A DNA stretch of 64,000 nt from the NCBI GenBank assembly GCA_002286715.1, contig NSJX01000005.1, positions 501,959 to 565,958 on the forward strand, given 5' to 3'. Position 1 is the first letter of the stretch. Each line of letters starts with the position of its first letter. The translations under genes were made by a program, and so were the position numbers. This document shows positions 36,091-48,654 of this stretch, in pieces. The notes beneath the pieces were generated by a model, which saw nothing but the letters and a program-made list of their open reading frames with translations, did no database searches and had not been told where the DNA came from. The stretch comes from Dentipellis sp. KUC8613. Taxonomy: Eukaryota; Basidiomycota; Agaricomycetes; Russulales; Hericiaceae.

Positions 36091-37712
36091 TCATGAGCGA
36101 TTGCGGTACTTGGCAGCGCGAATCTGCTCCATCGTCTCCCGAAGCTCAGGGCTGAGGGACTCCATGTCGTCGTGGAAGCTTTTGTATGAGTGGACAGACT
36201 CCACGGATGCGCCTCGCGCGAGCCCGCGCGGCGACTCCGGCATGTATGGCGAGTTCTGCGAATATGAGTTGAACTGACCACGTCGGGGCGAAGAGCTCGA
36301 GGGAGGAGTGAGGGTATAGGAAGAGGGCGCGTGCGAGGACGGAAGACCAAGGTTTTGAGGGCGGTGTTTGCGGCGGAACGACCCACGCCGCGACGAAGAG
36401 CTCGGGCCAGGTTCCTCTTCCCAGTTCCCACTACCATCGTCTTCCTCATCCTCCTGCGCCTCACTCATGACTACAACCTCCTTCCCGAGGGCCTTCTTCC
36501 CCTCTTCAATAAGCTTAGCGAGCCTGTCGCCCATCCAATCCATCTGTGCAGGGCTCATGAGAACGAGTATACAAAAAAGAAGCCACCGTGAGACCGACCT
36601 TATCGTCGACTTCAACTTCCACGTCTTCCTCTATCCGACTGGTGGAGCTGAAGTCGAACTCGGGCTGAACATGGGGAGTAGGTGGGGAGATTTGGCGCGA
36701 CGGAGCAGACGCGATATGACCACGCGTTCGTGTGCGTCGATGGCGAGGTGCTGGCCTGCGACTTGGGGCCGGGGCCGGGCGAGCCCGTTTGCCACGAGGC
36801 GTGGGTGGGGTGACTTTGACTGGGGGTGTATCCTGATGATCATGCCTTGGTGAGGCGCAGAAGGCGAAGGACAAAAAGAAAACTTTACCTCAGGATGTAC
36901 CCAGTTTCCTTGTTCGTACGGAGGCGGAGGTGCCAGCTCGGGTTCCCTGCCCCGATCCCTCCATCTAAGACTCCGTGAGCGTCAGAACACGCGTGACATC
37001 GAGCAGGCATAAGACTCACAAACGATACACAGTGAGGCCGACTGCTGTCCCGATAAGGGCAGCGCTCACTGCTGTTGATACAATAGAGCCCGCAAGCGTG
37101 CGCCGCCGCTTGGCGGGAGGCAAATCTACAGGGACATGAAGAGATACGATGAGAAACATGAGTATCAGGATGAGCATGGTAGCGCTATATATGAGGGGGA
37201 GTAAAACACATCGAAAGCACACGGAGGACATGAGGGTAGAGTGCACGAGGCACGTGCATGCATCATGGCCGCGAAGGCACGACTTAGGGCAAGCGGCAAG
37301 TGGGATCGCATCATTATGTACAGCGCACCGCGACGGGACGCGCGAAATAGCACTGTGGCGGAACGCAAGACTCACCTCCGACCATCTCTTCCACCTGCTG
37401 CTGGTCCGATCCTTCCGACGCCATGTCTCTGTATTTCGCGGGTGTGTCGAGGTAGCCACTGGATGAAGCGTTGATCGTTGCCGCACGGCTGGGTTCAGCT
37501 TCGGCGGGGACCCAGCCTCGTTTTCTAGCGAGGGGCTCTGGCGGTGGTAGGGTGGCAGGGTGTGGGCGGCGCGGAGCTGGGGAGGGCACATAGCCTTGGT
37601 CTGACATGATGGACTCATTGGTTTCCGAATTGGACGACCGGGGCTCGTTCTGTGCCGAGAATGGATTAGAGATACCGGGGACTGCGATGCTGAAGGTAAA
37701 AGTGAAAGGCAT
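36091..37712 (-). CDS. Uncharacterised single-pass membrane protein with disordered, acidic tail
   Basis: Five exons (37376-37712, 37020-37125, 36889-36964, 36599-36832, 36091-36543) give 401 residues, all phases consistent. The start MPFTFTFSIAVPGISNPF begins the conserved-looking part. About residues 1-110 are Pro/Ser-rich with GYVPSPAPRRPHP. A basic cluster PPAKRRR precedes one membrane helix (TLAGSIVSTAVSAALIGTAVG, about residues 120-142), followed by YRLWRDRGREPE and a PPPPYEQGNW motif of the PPxY type that could bind WW domains. The tail contains acidic VEVEVDDK, EDEEDDGSGNWEEE and the end MEQIRAAKYRNRS. Function unknown. The first intron, 250 nt, is several times longer than its neighbours. 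Confidence 0.72.
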
Positions 37713-38213
37713 GAGGGGCGTTGACTGGGGTCGTGATGTGCGTGGTGGTGGTAGGAGGAAAACTGACTGCAAGCGGTCGCAAGGAGAAACAGCTTGCAAC
37801 CAGCATAATGGCAAATGCCACCACGTGACCGCATGCCTCTCAAAGGTCGGCAATAGCCGCCGGTGCCATGGCCAACCACCTCATCGCACAGATGGAATCA
37901 GAAACGTTGCGTCCATTGCTCGTAATCGTGTGGGCAATACAGTTGAATGTGTCTCTATGCGCGTGGCGAAGCATTAATCTGCTCGTAAGGGTAACATGTA
38001 TGCAAAATCCATCCGTCTAATCTGAAAACGAGAAAGCAAAGCGGGTAGCAGGAAACATGGTACGGGATTGAACAGCCCGCCTGGGTGATCAGACAGATCG
38101 CGCGGGACGCCACGATGCGTCCGAGCGATACCAAATCGATGCCACGTTCAACAAGCGAACGCGCCTTCTGCGCAATGCAGAAGAACATGATCGAGCACGT
38201 ATAGTACATGTCA

Positions 38214-40703
38214 TTAAGTATGCGTGACTTGCCGCGAGAACTTGCTGCGGGCACGGATCTTAGGTCCGTACGTGAACAGAATCTGTTACCATGTAAGCAC
38301 CGGTTCGAAGAGTAGCGGCAGGTAGAACGTACCAGAGGGATTGGAGCCATAAGCACAGCGATGCACGCGAACAACGTGTTGCTCCAGTGCACTGTCAGCT
38401 TTGCGATCATCTGTTGCGTAAACAGAGGGAACGCCATGCCCATCAGATTACCTAGACATAACACACCGCTTGCGTTAGGATCTAACAGCAGGGATGAAGA
38501 CGCATGGCGATACTCACGGCACAGACTTTGGCCAGCGAGAGCCGATGACGCAAACGGCCCATAGCTAGACCACGCATGAGCAGCGCATATCTTCATGAGT
38601 CGAAAGAACGCACCAATCGGCTAGATACGTGAAGACTGCGAGGTAAATGAGGTAGATCGCCCATATCACAATCTGCCATCATCGACGTTAGATGATGTCA
38701 TATAGCAAGAAAAAGCGGATCCACATACTACAATAGCAATCGCCGGAGCCACCCATGTCACGAAGCTGTATGTAGTCCATGCATATATGAACATGCCAAT
38801 CGGAAATACGACGCCAGCAGCGCAGACCCAGTACAGGCGAGCCTCGGGACCTCTTTTCGGATATCCTGCCCTATAGAGGTGATAAGCCGGTGTACCGAAG
38901 GAATTCGTGAGATACATACTGATACAGACGTTCTTGATGGATGTTCGAGCAAAATCCAAGCAGTGTGCCGATTCTAGCGGATGAATTATTAGGACAAGGA
39001 TAAGAATAGACAGACCCGATGAATCCTTACAATAACGCTGCGAAAACAGTTCCTGTCTCGCCAACGTTGAACCCATAGATAGTACGGAAGACGGGGGTGA
39101 TAGATCTTAAGCCGTTCGATAAGATGGTTGTCTGCGACGAGGAAGACACTGAAGACGTACTCAATCAAGCAGTACAGGATGCCCCAAGCAAAACCGACCC
39201 ATAACTGTAATGCTAGATTAACTTACAGCATTACCGTGGAAAAACACATGGACGTACACTAAAGCTTGCCACGATAGGTTCAGATATAAGGAGATCTGCG
39301 CACCAACAATTCAACAAAAACATGCATTATGAGACACAAAAAACTTACATATGGGACGGGTGCACGAAATATAGATCAACGTCTTCAAGCTGGCGGATTC
39401 GTCCTCGACATGGGCGCGGTAACGGTGATCGCCCGTCTCTTTTCGGATTTTCTTTGCCAGGCGCTTCAAGATCACCGACGCACGCGTTTCCGTCATAATT
39501 AGACAAACGCCCACGAGTGTCACACCCGTTGCACTGCATTGTGGCGTCAGCTGTCGGGACAACTTTGGACAAATGAATAGGAATAGCGTACATGACGTGT
39601 ATCCATTGAATCCATCGCCATCCAAGACGGGGATCTGCGTCAATCCAACCAGCTGCGATGGGACCGATGCTGGTCCCTCCTAAGGCCGTTACGGAATAGA
39701 TGGCCATAGGAAGTCCGCGCCTAGAAAGTAATGAGATGTCGGGCGCCCGTCTCATCAAAGGAAAACGTAGACTACTTACTCGTATGGACGCCAGATGTCG
39801 GCGATGGATCCGCCCACCATCGTCGAGGCTGTCGAACCGAAGGCGCCTCCAAGGAATCGAGCAATAATTACGGTCTGAATGTTGTGGGCCCTACGGCATC
39901 GCCGTCTGTCAGTCTACGCAATTTAAGGCGATGATTGCGACGTACAGTGCTACCATCAAGTGCATCATCATGAAGCCAAAGCAGGACACAATGTAAAGCG
40001 ACTGGCGTCCAAATTCCTCGCTGAGGGACGCTGTCAAAAGCGGGACGATACCGAATCCTAGGGCGTAGACACTGAGCCCGATAGTGGCCTGGAATTCGGT
40101 ACAGTTCAGATCTCGTGTCATCGTATCGAAGCCGAGGTTATACGTAGATGCAGCAGTCGCTAAACAGGGAGGAAAAATTATGACGATGTCCCCATACTGA
40201 AACCGGAGGGCTCACCTGAGAGACATGTGAACAAGCAAGCAGTCATCGTGATGGCCCATTTTCTGGTGCGACTGAAATTAGCCGGGTCTCTCCTGTCGTC
40301 CTTCTCGAACTCCACCTGCAACCTTACAGTGAGCGGAAAATTTGGCTTTCCCATGAAATGAACTCACATAGATGACCAACTCTTTCTCGACGACTCCTTT
40401 TTCCAGCTGTGAGGAATCCGGATGCTTGTGGTCCTTGTGGTGGTGGACAGCTTCGCGAAGTTGCTCGGCGTAGCTTTCGTCAAGCTGTTCAGCACTGGGT
40501 CGTGCAAATCGTGATATACGCGGGTCAACATCATCGTTATCCTCTGGCGCGTCAAAGGCCTCGATAAGTGTTTCGTCGCGACTCTTCGTGCCTTCTTCGG
40601 GGAAAGAGCGTGATTCCCCATCACGGCAATTCAGGTCGCCAGTCGAACGCTCCGCGCCGGCAAGGTGCACGGTAGTGTCCACGTGCTTGGAACCGGACTC
40701 CAT
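38214..40703 (-). CDS. MFS transporter of the drug/polyamine H+ antiporter type (DHA1)
   Basis: Twelve-helix plasma-membrane transporter of the family annotated in fungi as polyamine or drug antiporters (Flr1/Tpo1-like). Fifteen exons: 40368-40703, 40216-40315, 39946-40159, 39780-39890, 39592-39720, 39349-39533, 39258-39295, 39161-39204, 39031-39105, 38920-38973, 38729-38870, 38614-38672, 38518-38564, 38333-38451 and 38214-38282, giving 573 residues. A hydrophilic N-terminus of about 110 residues is followed by NFSRTRKWAITMTACLFTCLS, SEEFGRQSLYIVSC (motif A-like), RFLGGAFGSTASTMVGG, DESASLKTLIYISCTRP, GFNVGETGTVF and YGPFASSALAGQSLCRNLMG. It ends ILFTYGPKIRARSKFSRQ. Substrate cannot be told from sequence. 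Confidence 0.92.
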
Positions 40704-41678
40704 CGAAGGCTAGTACGATAGAGGGAGGGAAGCGGGGGAAGTTCGAGCTGGGAAAACCAGATGCATCGTCCCACAGACATCTGTTCTTAAAAGGTATGTA
40801 GACGTTGGTCGCTTAGCGTCAGTGGTTATACTTGAGCCGCCTGAGATCATTTAGATACGTTGACGATCACGTGTGTTGGTGATGGTTCTGTTTTTGGGAC
40901 CTCCGTGCGCTTCGGTGAGCCGAGGAACATAGGGTCTTGATCGCAAACATGGGTCTTGATGAGTAATCGCATTGTAAGCGCGAGCTGTTGCAGCGAATCA
41001 GCTGCAAGTTTGAGCGACAACCTATCGCAGATTTCGGTCGATGCGCGTCGCGGAGTTTCGGAAGATTGTACGAGTCAAATCCTGATCCGATCTAGATCAC
41101 TATGTGGGCTCTGAAGGAGACTGGGATGAGAGTGGGCCGCCGGCTTTCGAAGACAAGTATGTCTAAGTGGACAAGTTACTGTAAAATGAATACCGAAGGC
41201 TACATAACGCACAGGATTTTGTCGCGAGTATCACCTACGTGTGACACCTGTTTTGCGTGCACAATATCCTGAAGAAAATTCAAATCGATAGTGGAATCGG
41301 GGCTCCCCAGGTCCGTCGGCGTTTCAGCCCGGATCTCAGCAGGAAGGCCCGTCCATAAAATTATCTCGTAGACGAGGGGCTTGAACCCTAGCTCGGCTGA
41401 GAGATATTCCCTGCTGTGTATGTTGCTTGGGGAATCGACCGGCTTGAAGTAGCGAGAGCGCAAAAAGTAGAGTTACTTCATACGCGACCGGTTCGCGAAC
41501 GTTAACGTTGTTGTGTGCCGCCGGCGTGCCAGGCGGCGGGCGGGCTGCCGCAGCCGCCGGCTGCCTAAGAGCTTTGCATTTGTTTGGCAACAGCCCTGGA
41601 TCCTAACAAGATCAAACAACCGCTTCGCGATGTTGCTCGGAAAGAAGCGGACCGGAGCGCCCGTTCGAATCCACGATA
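40704..41678. other. Divergent intergenic region with one coding-looking fragment
   Basis: About 975 bp between the divergent MFS and flavin-reductase-like genes. Most of it shows no coding signal and should hold both promoters. An open minus-strand segment at 41200-41466 is described separately. The stretch 41515-41560 is a GC-rich CCGCCGGCGTGCCAGGCGGCGGG-like block with inverted-repeat character. Confidence 0.4.
41200..41466 (-). pseudogene. Coding-looking fragment, gene or remnant unresolved
   Basis: The minus-strand frame reads SRYFKPVDSPSNIHSREYLS, then AELGFKPLVYEIILWTGLP, then AETPTDLGSPDSTIDLNFL before losing protein character and stopping at 41200. The amino-acid composition is that of a folded protein, unlike the shadow frames around it. 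No ATG opens it; the frame begins after a TAA near 41480, close to a possible acceptor, and I could not find a convincing upstream exon. I do not recognise the family. It could be one exon of an unusual gene, or the remains of one. Confidence 0.3.
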
Positions 41679-42473
41679 ATGTTCTCAAAGGCTGCGCGGG
41701 CTTCCCTCTTTCGTTCTATACCCAAGGCCTCCACAAATAGTCAAAAATGCTTGTTCTCTTCCTCTTCGCGACACCGACTGCACCATAGCATCCGTGCATT
41801 GCTCCGGGAGACAGCCCAACCGGTAGCTGTGGTGACCTCGTTCATGCCCCAGGAGCACAGACAACACAAAGACAGAAAGGCCAAGGGAACCGGCGCGGCA
41901 GAGCTTAAAGACACGTCGATATTCCACGGAGCAACATTGTCGTCCTTTACATCTATCTCCATGGATCCGCATCCACTTATTGCATTCTCCCTGCGCGTCC
42001 CATCCCGAATGGCCACGACGCTTTCCGAACTCACTCTCTCCGACCCTGCGCATATGGTGATCAACCTCCTGTCCGCACCGCAGGCACACCACGCGCTCTT
42101 GTTCTCCCGCCCGGATCTTCACCCACACCCGTTCGACGCGGTTGGGTGGTCGACTTCCAAAGAGGGCTTCCCAATCCTGGACGGCAGCCTCGGCGCGCTA
42201 TCATGCAAGCTTATCACTAGCACTCCGCTCCACAATTTGAACAAGCTGGACAGACCACGGAAGTTGGATGGGGTGGATGACGTCTGGAGAGGGGAGGGTG
42301 TCGCGTCAAAATTGTTCATAGCGCAGGTGGTACGCGTCGAGAACGTGTCACCGGACCGCGCAGCGCAGGAACTGGACCTGGACCTATGGACGAAACCCTT
42401 GCTGTATCATCGTCGTGGCTACGCAACGATTTCTAATACCCCGCTGTCGGCACCACACAAGCATCGACATTGA
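41679..42473 (+). CDS. Flavin-reductase-like domain protein (DIM6/NTAB family)
   Basis: Intronless gene of 264 residues, unusual in this intron-dense window. Residues 50-250 match the flavin reductase-like fold: RALLRETAQPVAVVTSFM, HGATLSSFTSISMDPHPLIAF, SLRVPSRMATTLSEL, MVINLLSAPQAHHALLF, FPILDGSLGALSCKLI and LFIAQVVRVENVS. Proteins of this group bind FMN and act as NAD(P)H:flavin reductases or flavoprotein subunits. The N-terminus (MFSKAARASLFRSIPKASTN) is Arg/Lys/Ser-rich and without acids, which suggests mitochondrial import. The start is the first ATG of the frame. Specific substrate unknown. Confidence 0.85.
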   Translation: MFSKAARASLFRSIPKASTNSQKCLFSSSSRHRLHHSIRALLRETAQPVAVVTSFMPQEHRQHKDRKAKGTGAAELKDTSIFHGATLSSFTSISMDPHPLIAFSLRVPSRMATTLSELTLSDPAHMVINLLSAPQAHHALLFSRPDLHPHPFDAVGWSTSKEGFPILDGSLGALSCKLITSTPLHNLNKLDRPRKLDGVDDVWRGEGVASKLFIAQVVRVENVSPDRAAQELDLDLWTKPLLYHRRGYATISNTPLSAPHKHRH

Positions 42474-43104
42474 CCAATATGTTTGTCATGGGCTTTGTAA
42501 TATATATCCCCACGAACCATAGGTATGTGCTAACCTCGTGCGTTGATCTCTACTGGGTATGGACTGACGACGTTGAGTTTCCTCGCTTTGTCTAGATTAA
42601 ATCATTATCTTTTTGTGATATGCCATAGAAGCCTTTCATGTGCTTTGAATGTAGGGTCCAAATGCTAGTTTTCAAATTACCCCCAATATCCCCATCCATG
42701 AACGTACCTCTAGGGCTCAGGAACGGGCTCAAAGATGTAGGTGTCCCTATGCAGGTTCTACAAACGACCGAGCTCACAACAAGTGCCAGTACTTCCACAA
42801 ATGCGAATGACAGGGGACGACCATTTGTTTAGACTGCACCGCGCAGTGTCCTTGAATGATCGAGCCCAGCGTCTTCGACTACTGCGTTTTGAATGTAAGG
42901 GATGCAACATGGTCGACTCACAAGTTCTATGTATATACTAGGGGACCCTCGCGGTGCCATGAAGGAGCGCTCATGGGATACCGATAACCCGCAATCAGCC
43001 TCCGCAGTGGTGTATCTGATACGATTACATTGTCCCGGCGATCTACGCGGACGTGATGAAACAACAAGGGATGGAGAGTACACAGCAAACTATACACGTC
43101 AATG
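42474..43104. other. Convergent 3' intergenic region
   Basis: About 630 bp between the flavin-reductase-like gene and the POL1 stop codon, which converge. Short frames on the plus strand contain Cys pairs (CLDCTAQC, CKGC) but could not be joined into a gene, and I treat them as chance. Confidence 0.4.
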
Positions 43105-46100
43105 TCAAATCTTCATGAACGAAAACAAAGCCCCCATGTCGACCCATCTCCGGCCGCTGTTGTCAAGATATTTCTCGACCGTCTCCGACATCGTACGGAG
43201 GAACGCGCCTTGTTTGATAGCCAGGCTCTTCATCATGTCTAGATTCGGAATTAAGTGGATGTTACCCCGCGGAGGTTGCACAAAGACATACCGGCTTTCG
43301 ATCCACTCGCGTTTTTCACAGCCTTCTCGCTGTCGAAAAGGTATTCATAGTACCGCAATTGGTTGTAGAGCTGCGCGTCGGAATACTGAACAAGCGAACC
43401 ATAGGGGTTGTCAACGTCCGAAATCCCGCGACGCAGCCTGCGCTAGCACGCACCTCGAATGTGACTCGGCCTCTGCAGCCGGGCTTGATGCATCGCCGAC
43501 CATAGACACTCATCATCCGCGTCCGATTACCACACGTGGGGTCATCGCAAACCGTCCATCCTTCGTAATATTTGGCGATGTGCTGACGGATCTGCACCTC
43601 GAGTTGAACCTGCAGACTCGCTGTGCCAAGGACAACATGACAACCCGAACACTGTGGTCCGTCATTCTGCAGCAAGGATGACTGATACAGCGCCTAATGA
43701 GTGCTAATTTTGACGGTGGGGGCTCCAACGTACCTCTCGGTCGCTTATCGGCATGAAGGACATCTGGGCCTCGCATTTGCGACATCGTACGACAAATGGT
43801 GCGCAGTCCTTGAACCGCTCACTGTCCGACAACTGGGAGTCAAGGGTACCAAAGTACCGCTCTTCCTCCTCCCCGACCGCACTGGAACGGTATCGTCCAG
43901 GATCCAAGCCTGCAATTTTTTATTGCTCAAGAACTCTGCCAATTTTGAAGAGTAGCAATACTTACCTAGACATTCAGCCAACCGAGCACGGTCAGTGCCT
44001 TCGATTGGGTCGCACAAACGTTCAATGGGAGGCAGAATTTGCTGAGACAAGTAGTACTCGTAGTCTGGACCGTCAGGTGTGAGTGCGGGGCATCCCTTCC
44101 AAGCAAATGACAACTCACCGATTTTCAGCTCGCTCCCTGCCCTCCTGTAATCGTCCGGATGCCATGCCCTCTCAGCTTGCGCAGTTTTCGAAGTCTCGCC
44201 GGTTTCACCGACAGCAAAGATGTAGGGGATGACATCGCCAGCGCGGGCAGTCCCTCCCTTGGCCTTCATCCTCAGCGCGACCTGGACGTGTGGCTGGCTC
44301 TTAGAATCGGGGTAGTCTTCCGGATTCTTTCCCAGACGTTTGAAGATAATGAACTCGTCCAGTTTGACCTTGCCCGCGCGAATGTCGGCGCTCATGGTCG
44401 TGAGGTACTCGTGGATGCGCTCGACTACGGTTTCCGTCGCTTCGCCGGAGAGGATCTGGTCAAGGACGTATCTGAAGCAAGAAGTGAGCAGGCGGCCTAT
44501 GACGGGAGACGATAGACGTACTGGGACACCGATTTCGAGAGGGCACAGTACTCTCGACGTTTCATATCCAGACCCTTGATTTCAGTGGACGTCCGGTCGC
44601 CCTCTTCGACCTTGATGGCGGCGTACTTCTTCTTCTGCAACAGCAGAAGTCGCTGGAAGATCCCATCCAAGTCGATCTCAAGCAGCTTGTACTGGTCGTT
44701 GACAGCTTTCTTGAATTCTGCTGAGATCTTGAGTGCATCTGGCAAGTTTGTGACGTTTGAGTTGACGAAGACGGAATCGGTATCTCCATACACAACCTAA
44801 TCTGACCGTGAGTCTCTGAGCTGTATGGGGAAAAAATGACTCACATCCAGCTGAAGGCTCTCTGCTAGTTCCCTCGTATGTGTCAGAATTTCACGACCCT
44901 TGAAAGTCGTAAGGGCGGCAAGCGGTCGTGCGTAGAACCTCGAGTACTCGAACCCGAGACACCCGTACATACTGTTTGCCGTCAGCTTGAGGGCCTGCTG
45001 CTTGATATCATACTGGAACGAACAATACAGTCAGAGAACGCTGTGGCATCATCTCCGTTATCATACGGAGCACAGACCTGCAACAATTTGGCTTGCGTCG
45101 CAGAGCGATCTTTCATGAGAGACTTGACCTGTCGTCGACGATTGACCAAAGTCGCAATGAGTCTTGGAAGGACGCCCTGCGGGACATCCGAGGACGGTGG
45201 TTCGGGGATCTTCTCCTCTCCTTCCTGCAGATGTGACGGTCAACCCCCATTTCTACACAAAAACAACAGTACTAACAGCATCTTCGACTCGATCCACCGT
45301 AGTGAAGTCGATATTGTACTCTTGGATGATACTGGGGTACAGCGAGTTGAAGTCCATGACGAGGATGTACTTGTCCCACAGTCCTCGCTTCGGCTCGAAC
45401 ACGAGACCACCCTTGTACTTGTCCCTCTTCTTCGACTTGCCTCCGGCCTCGGCTTCATCCTCGTTTTCCGTTTTGACTGCTGCAGCCTTCTTGCCCCATT
45501 GTTTGTCAGGGCAGATGTATTTCAGTCGATGGAATTCGTGAAGCAGAATGTACTCGTTGCGTTCGGCGCGGCCTCCATTCAGTGTCTTGTTCCTACAAAT
45601 TCAAGTGAGCGAATGGAAAGCACATGCTGGCGATGGATGATTACCATGAATTCCCAGCAAGATTGGTCAATTGCCTCGTCAACGGGAGAATCTGGACCTT
45701 CGACGCGATAGCCATCTGGTAATGCGCATCCAACTCACAGTGCCTCACGAACGTCATGAGACGGTCTGGCGAGCTGACGCTCCCATCGAAGTAGCTGGCC
45801 GTGTCATCGGGGTCTATGTCCTGTCGTTCGCTCTTGAGGTGGGTTCTGCACATCTCCGTCAACGACCAGGTGGTCGACGCGATCATGCTCTTGGCACCAT
45901 CGGATGCGAGGTCGCAGAGTAGTCGCCCATTGAGGAACCGCAGATTGGTCCCTTGCCTGCCGATGTTGGGCCACCGTGACCTTCGGAAGCGGCCGATGCG
46001 AGACCAGTGGTCGACCTTCAGCTCACGCATGCGATGCAAGAGCACATCCAGGGAAACGCCGAGGAATTCATGGCCGACGATGACATCCGGGTCAGCTTTG

Positions 46101-48396
46101 TGCAGTGTCACTTGACATATTTATGTCGTTAGAACGCAGTCATATAAGAAATATATCAACTTTACCGAGAAGACTGCTGAGAAGCATGCGCTCATTTCGC
46201 ATCGGAGAAATGGCGCCCTTGCTATTCAACCGTGCAACATTTTCGAAATTCGGCGGGAATCTGTCGAGGGGGCGGACAAATGTGTGGACTGAGCATGGCA
46301 ACGATTCGGGGGGAGTTGGGTCATCCAGCTGGACTGAAAGCAGATACGGTTAATATCGAAAGAGGCGATATGACTTCCACACTGACTGTTCGACCAGATT
46401 CTGGCCGTAGCGCAGACGATTTCTCTGATGTTCTCTTGGTGGTTGACGATGGTACGGACGCTGAGACTGGCTACGGTAAGCGGAGGCACTTCTTTCGGTG
46501 CATTGTTGTCCGTCTCTGGGAAAGGGTTGATGTCTTTGGGATCATCAGTTGAGACTTCCAGTTTGCACCATGAAACCTATATTGACGCGATGTTCATGTC
46601 AATGAGGACTCGAAGCACAAGACGGTGAACGGACCCCTTTGTACTCCACATGAGGTTTCTTGATTTGTAACCAACAAGGTCCCATGATCTTGCGCTTCAA
46701 TACAAGCAGTTCAAAGGCATTCGTATTTGTGCCGAAGATTAGCGAGAAGTTGGGACTGCAAACGGTGGCGGGTATGACCGGTTCTGATGCACGGTGAGAT
46801 GTTGTTCGAAATGTGCAAAAATGTCAATGGCATATTACCGTTGAAACCGTAGACCACCTTCAACCACTGTGTCTCTTCTTTGGGGACGTCTGTTTCCCCG
46901 AAAGCATACTTCCGTTTGACGAACTTCGCCTTCCAGGATTTGATTCCGGCCCTCTTCCGGACGATGTCGAAGTCGTCGTAAACATCTTTGAGCCCTGGTA
47001 CCACATCAGTGTCGAAGCCGTCTTCATCTACCCGATGCGAGCGAGGCAGAACGAAGAGATTGCGCTGCAGGTTGCTGACGGTGACGCAACAAGAGACGTA
47101 GGCCTTCGTGTTCTTGTCAATGGTCTTCCCGATGAAGTAAATGGCACCTTCGTGCTCAAGGTAGTCCATCCAAAAGAAGCGGAACGATCCGTCCGGCTCC
47201 AGAGCGGAAATATTTGAAGCATTCGCTGAGGAAGCTGCAGCCGCCGCAGACGGGTTTAGAGAACCAAACGACTCGTCAGTGGCAACGGTAAGCGAGTCGT
47301 ACACAGACAGCCAAGATGGGTCGCCTTCCTCTTTCTTGAGAGCTGAAGCATTGGTGGGTTTGCCAGAGGAGCCAGATGCTTTTGGTAGGACAACAGGCTT
47401 TGCTGCTGTTTTGACACTGGGCTTTTGGTCGAAATCATCGTCGACATCCATGAATGCGTCCATGTCGACTTCATCGAAGGACGTGTCATAGTCGTACTCG
47501 TCTTTCGCAGACTTAGAGCCCGTCACATCCAGCCGGCCTAGTTTCTCCACCGCTGGTGCAATCCCGCGAGCCTCAGTTCTCACCTTCTTCTTCGGGCTCA
47601 TCATAAAGCCGTCGTCCGAGGATGGATCGTGACCCACGTCGAAGCCATCCGACACGGGTCCGTCGGAAGAGTCGTCGTAGCCTTTGTACCGGTCGTCAGA
47701 GTGAGGAGTGCGGAATGACGCATGGGTCGTTGAGCGATCATAGCTGTAATCTGGAGAAGGTTTCCGTTTACGCGACTTCGAGGTGGTAGCAGGCTTGTTC
47801 TCGATGGTGTCCATGTCATTGAGCAGCGAGTTCAAGAAGTCTTTCTCTTGTTCCGCCGACTTCACGGGCCGGTAGGCACTGACGGCAGGCGTCACCGCAG
47901 GGGGAGGAGCTTTCGGCTTTCCATTAGCTTTGGCCTTCCCTTTGGCCTTGCTTTTGGCTGAGCGGCGCGGCGTCAATGCTTGTAAGCGACACACGAGGAT
48001 GGACATCGCGTACTCGTCCTCCGATCGACCTCGTCGTCATCGTCCCATTCCCCCTGCGCGTCACGCGAGCCTTCATCCCAGTCATCCATGCCGTTGTCCA
48101 CGTACTCCCCTGCACCATCATCAACAACGAAATCATCCTTAGCGAGGCGGCCTTGGACGACCCGCTTGTACTGTTCATCGGTGACTTCATCGTACAGATC
48201 CGTATCCTCTTCGGGCTATAAAGGTTTTATAGCAAAGAAGGTCAGCACGCACGTTGGAAATGAAAGACGTGCTTTCGCGCGGTAGCATGATCAAAGTACA
48301 TACCTTCCACTCTCTTTTGCCACCTTCTCTGGCCCTTTTATAAGCGGCTAGCTTAGCAAGTTTGTCGGTGCGATCGCGTCGAGAGCGTTCCGCCAT
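43105..48396 (-). CDS. POL1: DNA polymerase alpha catalytic subunit
   Basis: Nuclear replicative polymerase that extends RNA primers with primase. Seventeen exons, 1458 residues (yeast 1468): 48304-48396, 48014-48215, 46839-47957, 46635-46783, 46387-46576, 46166-46333, 45645-46110, 45277-45592, 45078-45224, 44845-45012, 44522-44796, 44119-44471, 43966-44064, 43734-43909, 43454-43681, 43292-43385, 43105-43238. N-terminus [20 protein letters not shown], then a long acidic low-complexity region. Polymerase motifs: [15 protein letters not shown] (catalytic Asp), [30 protein letters not shown] (two catalytic Asp). C-terminal zinc sites: CRKC with CSGC, and CDDPTC with CIKPGC. The exonuclease-like region keeps [12 protein letters not shown] as in alpha enzymes, which do not proofread. 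Start codons of POL1 and ZIM17 are 258 bp apart. Confidence 0.96.
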
Positions 48397-48654
48397 ATTT
48401 CGCGTCGACGAGAGATGTTTCAGTAGAAATTGCAGGCAGGAGGATATGTCAAGTCTGCAGATGCCTCGTGTGGGACGCGTTCGAGTGCTGGACGCGCATA
48501 GGGCGGAGCTGGAAAGCGCGTCACCTCCGCCTCCGTCCAGAAAAAGAAGTAGTTCTCCACGGCCTGACTAATCGCGCTGCTGGAACTTGACGGAGTTTCG
48601 AGTCTTTTGGAGCGCTCAGGCTTGTCCTCACACTCATCCCCCCGACACGACAAC

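Noticed and set aside
41640..41690. GTTCGAATCC near 41660 looked like a tRNA T-loop.
   Set aside because: No acceptor, D or anticodon stem pairs could be found around it, and it overlaps the start of the flavin-reductase-like gene.
42638..42941. Plus-strand frames with Cys pairs, considered as a zinc-finger gene.
   Set aside because: The Cys residues fall in different frames separated by stops, and no splice choice joined them into a known finger.
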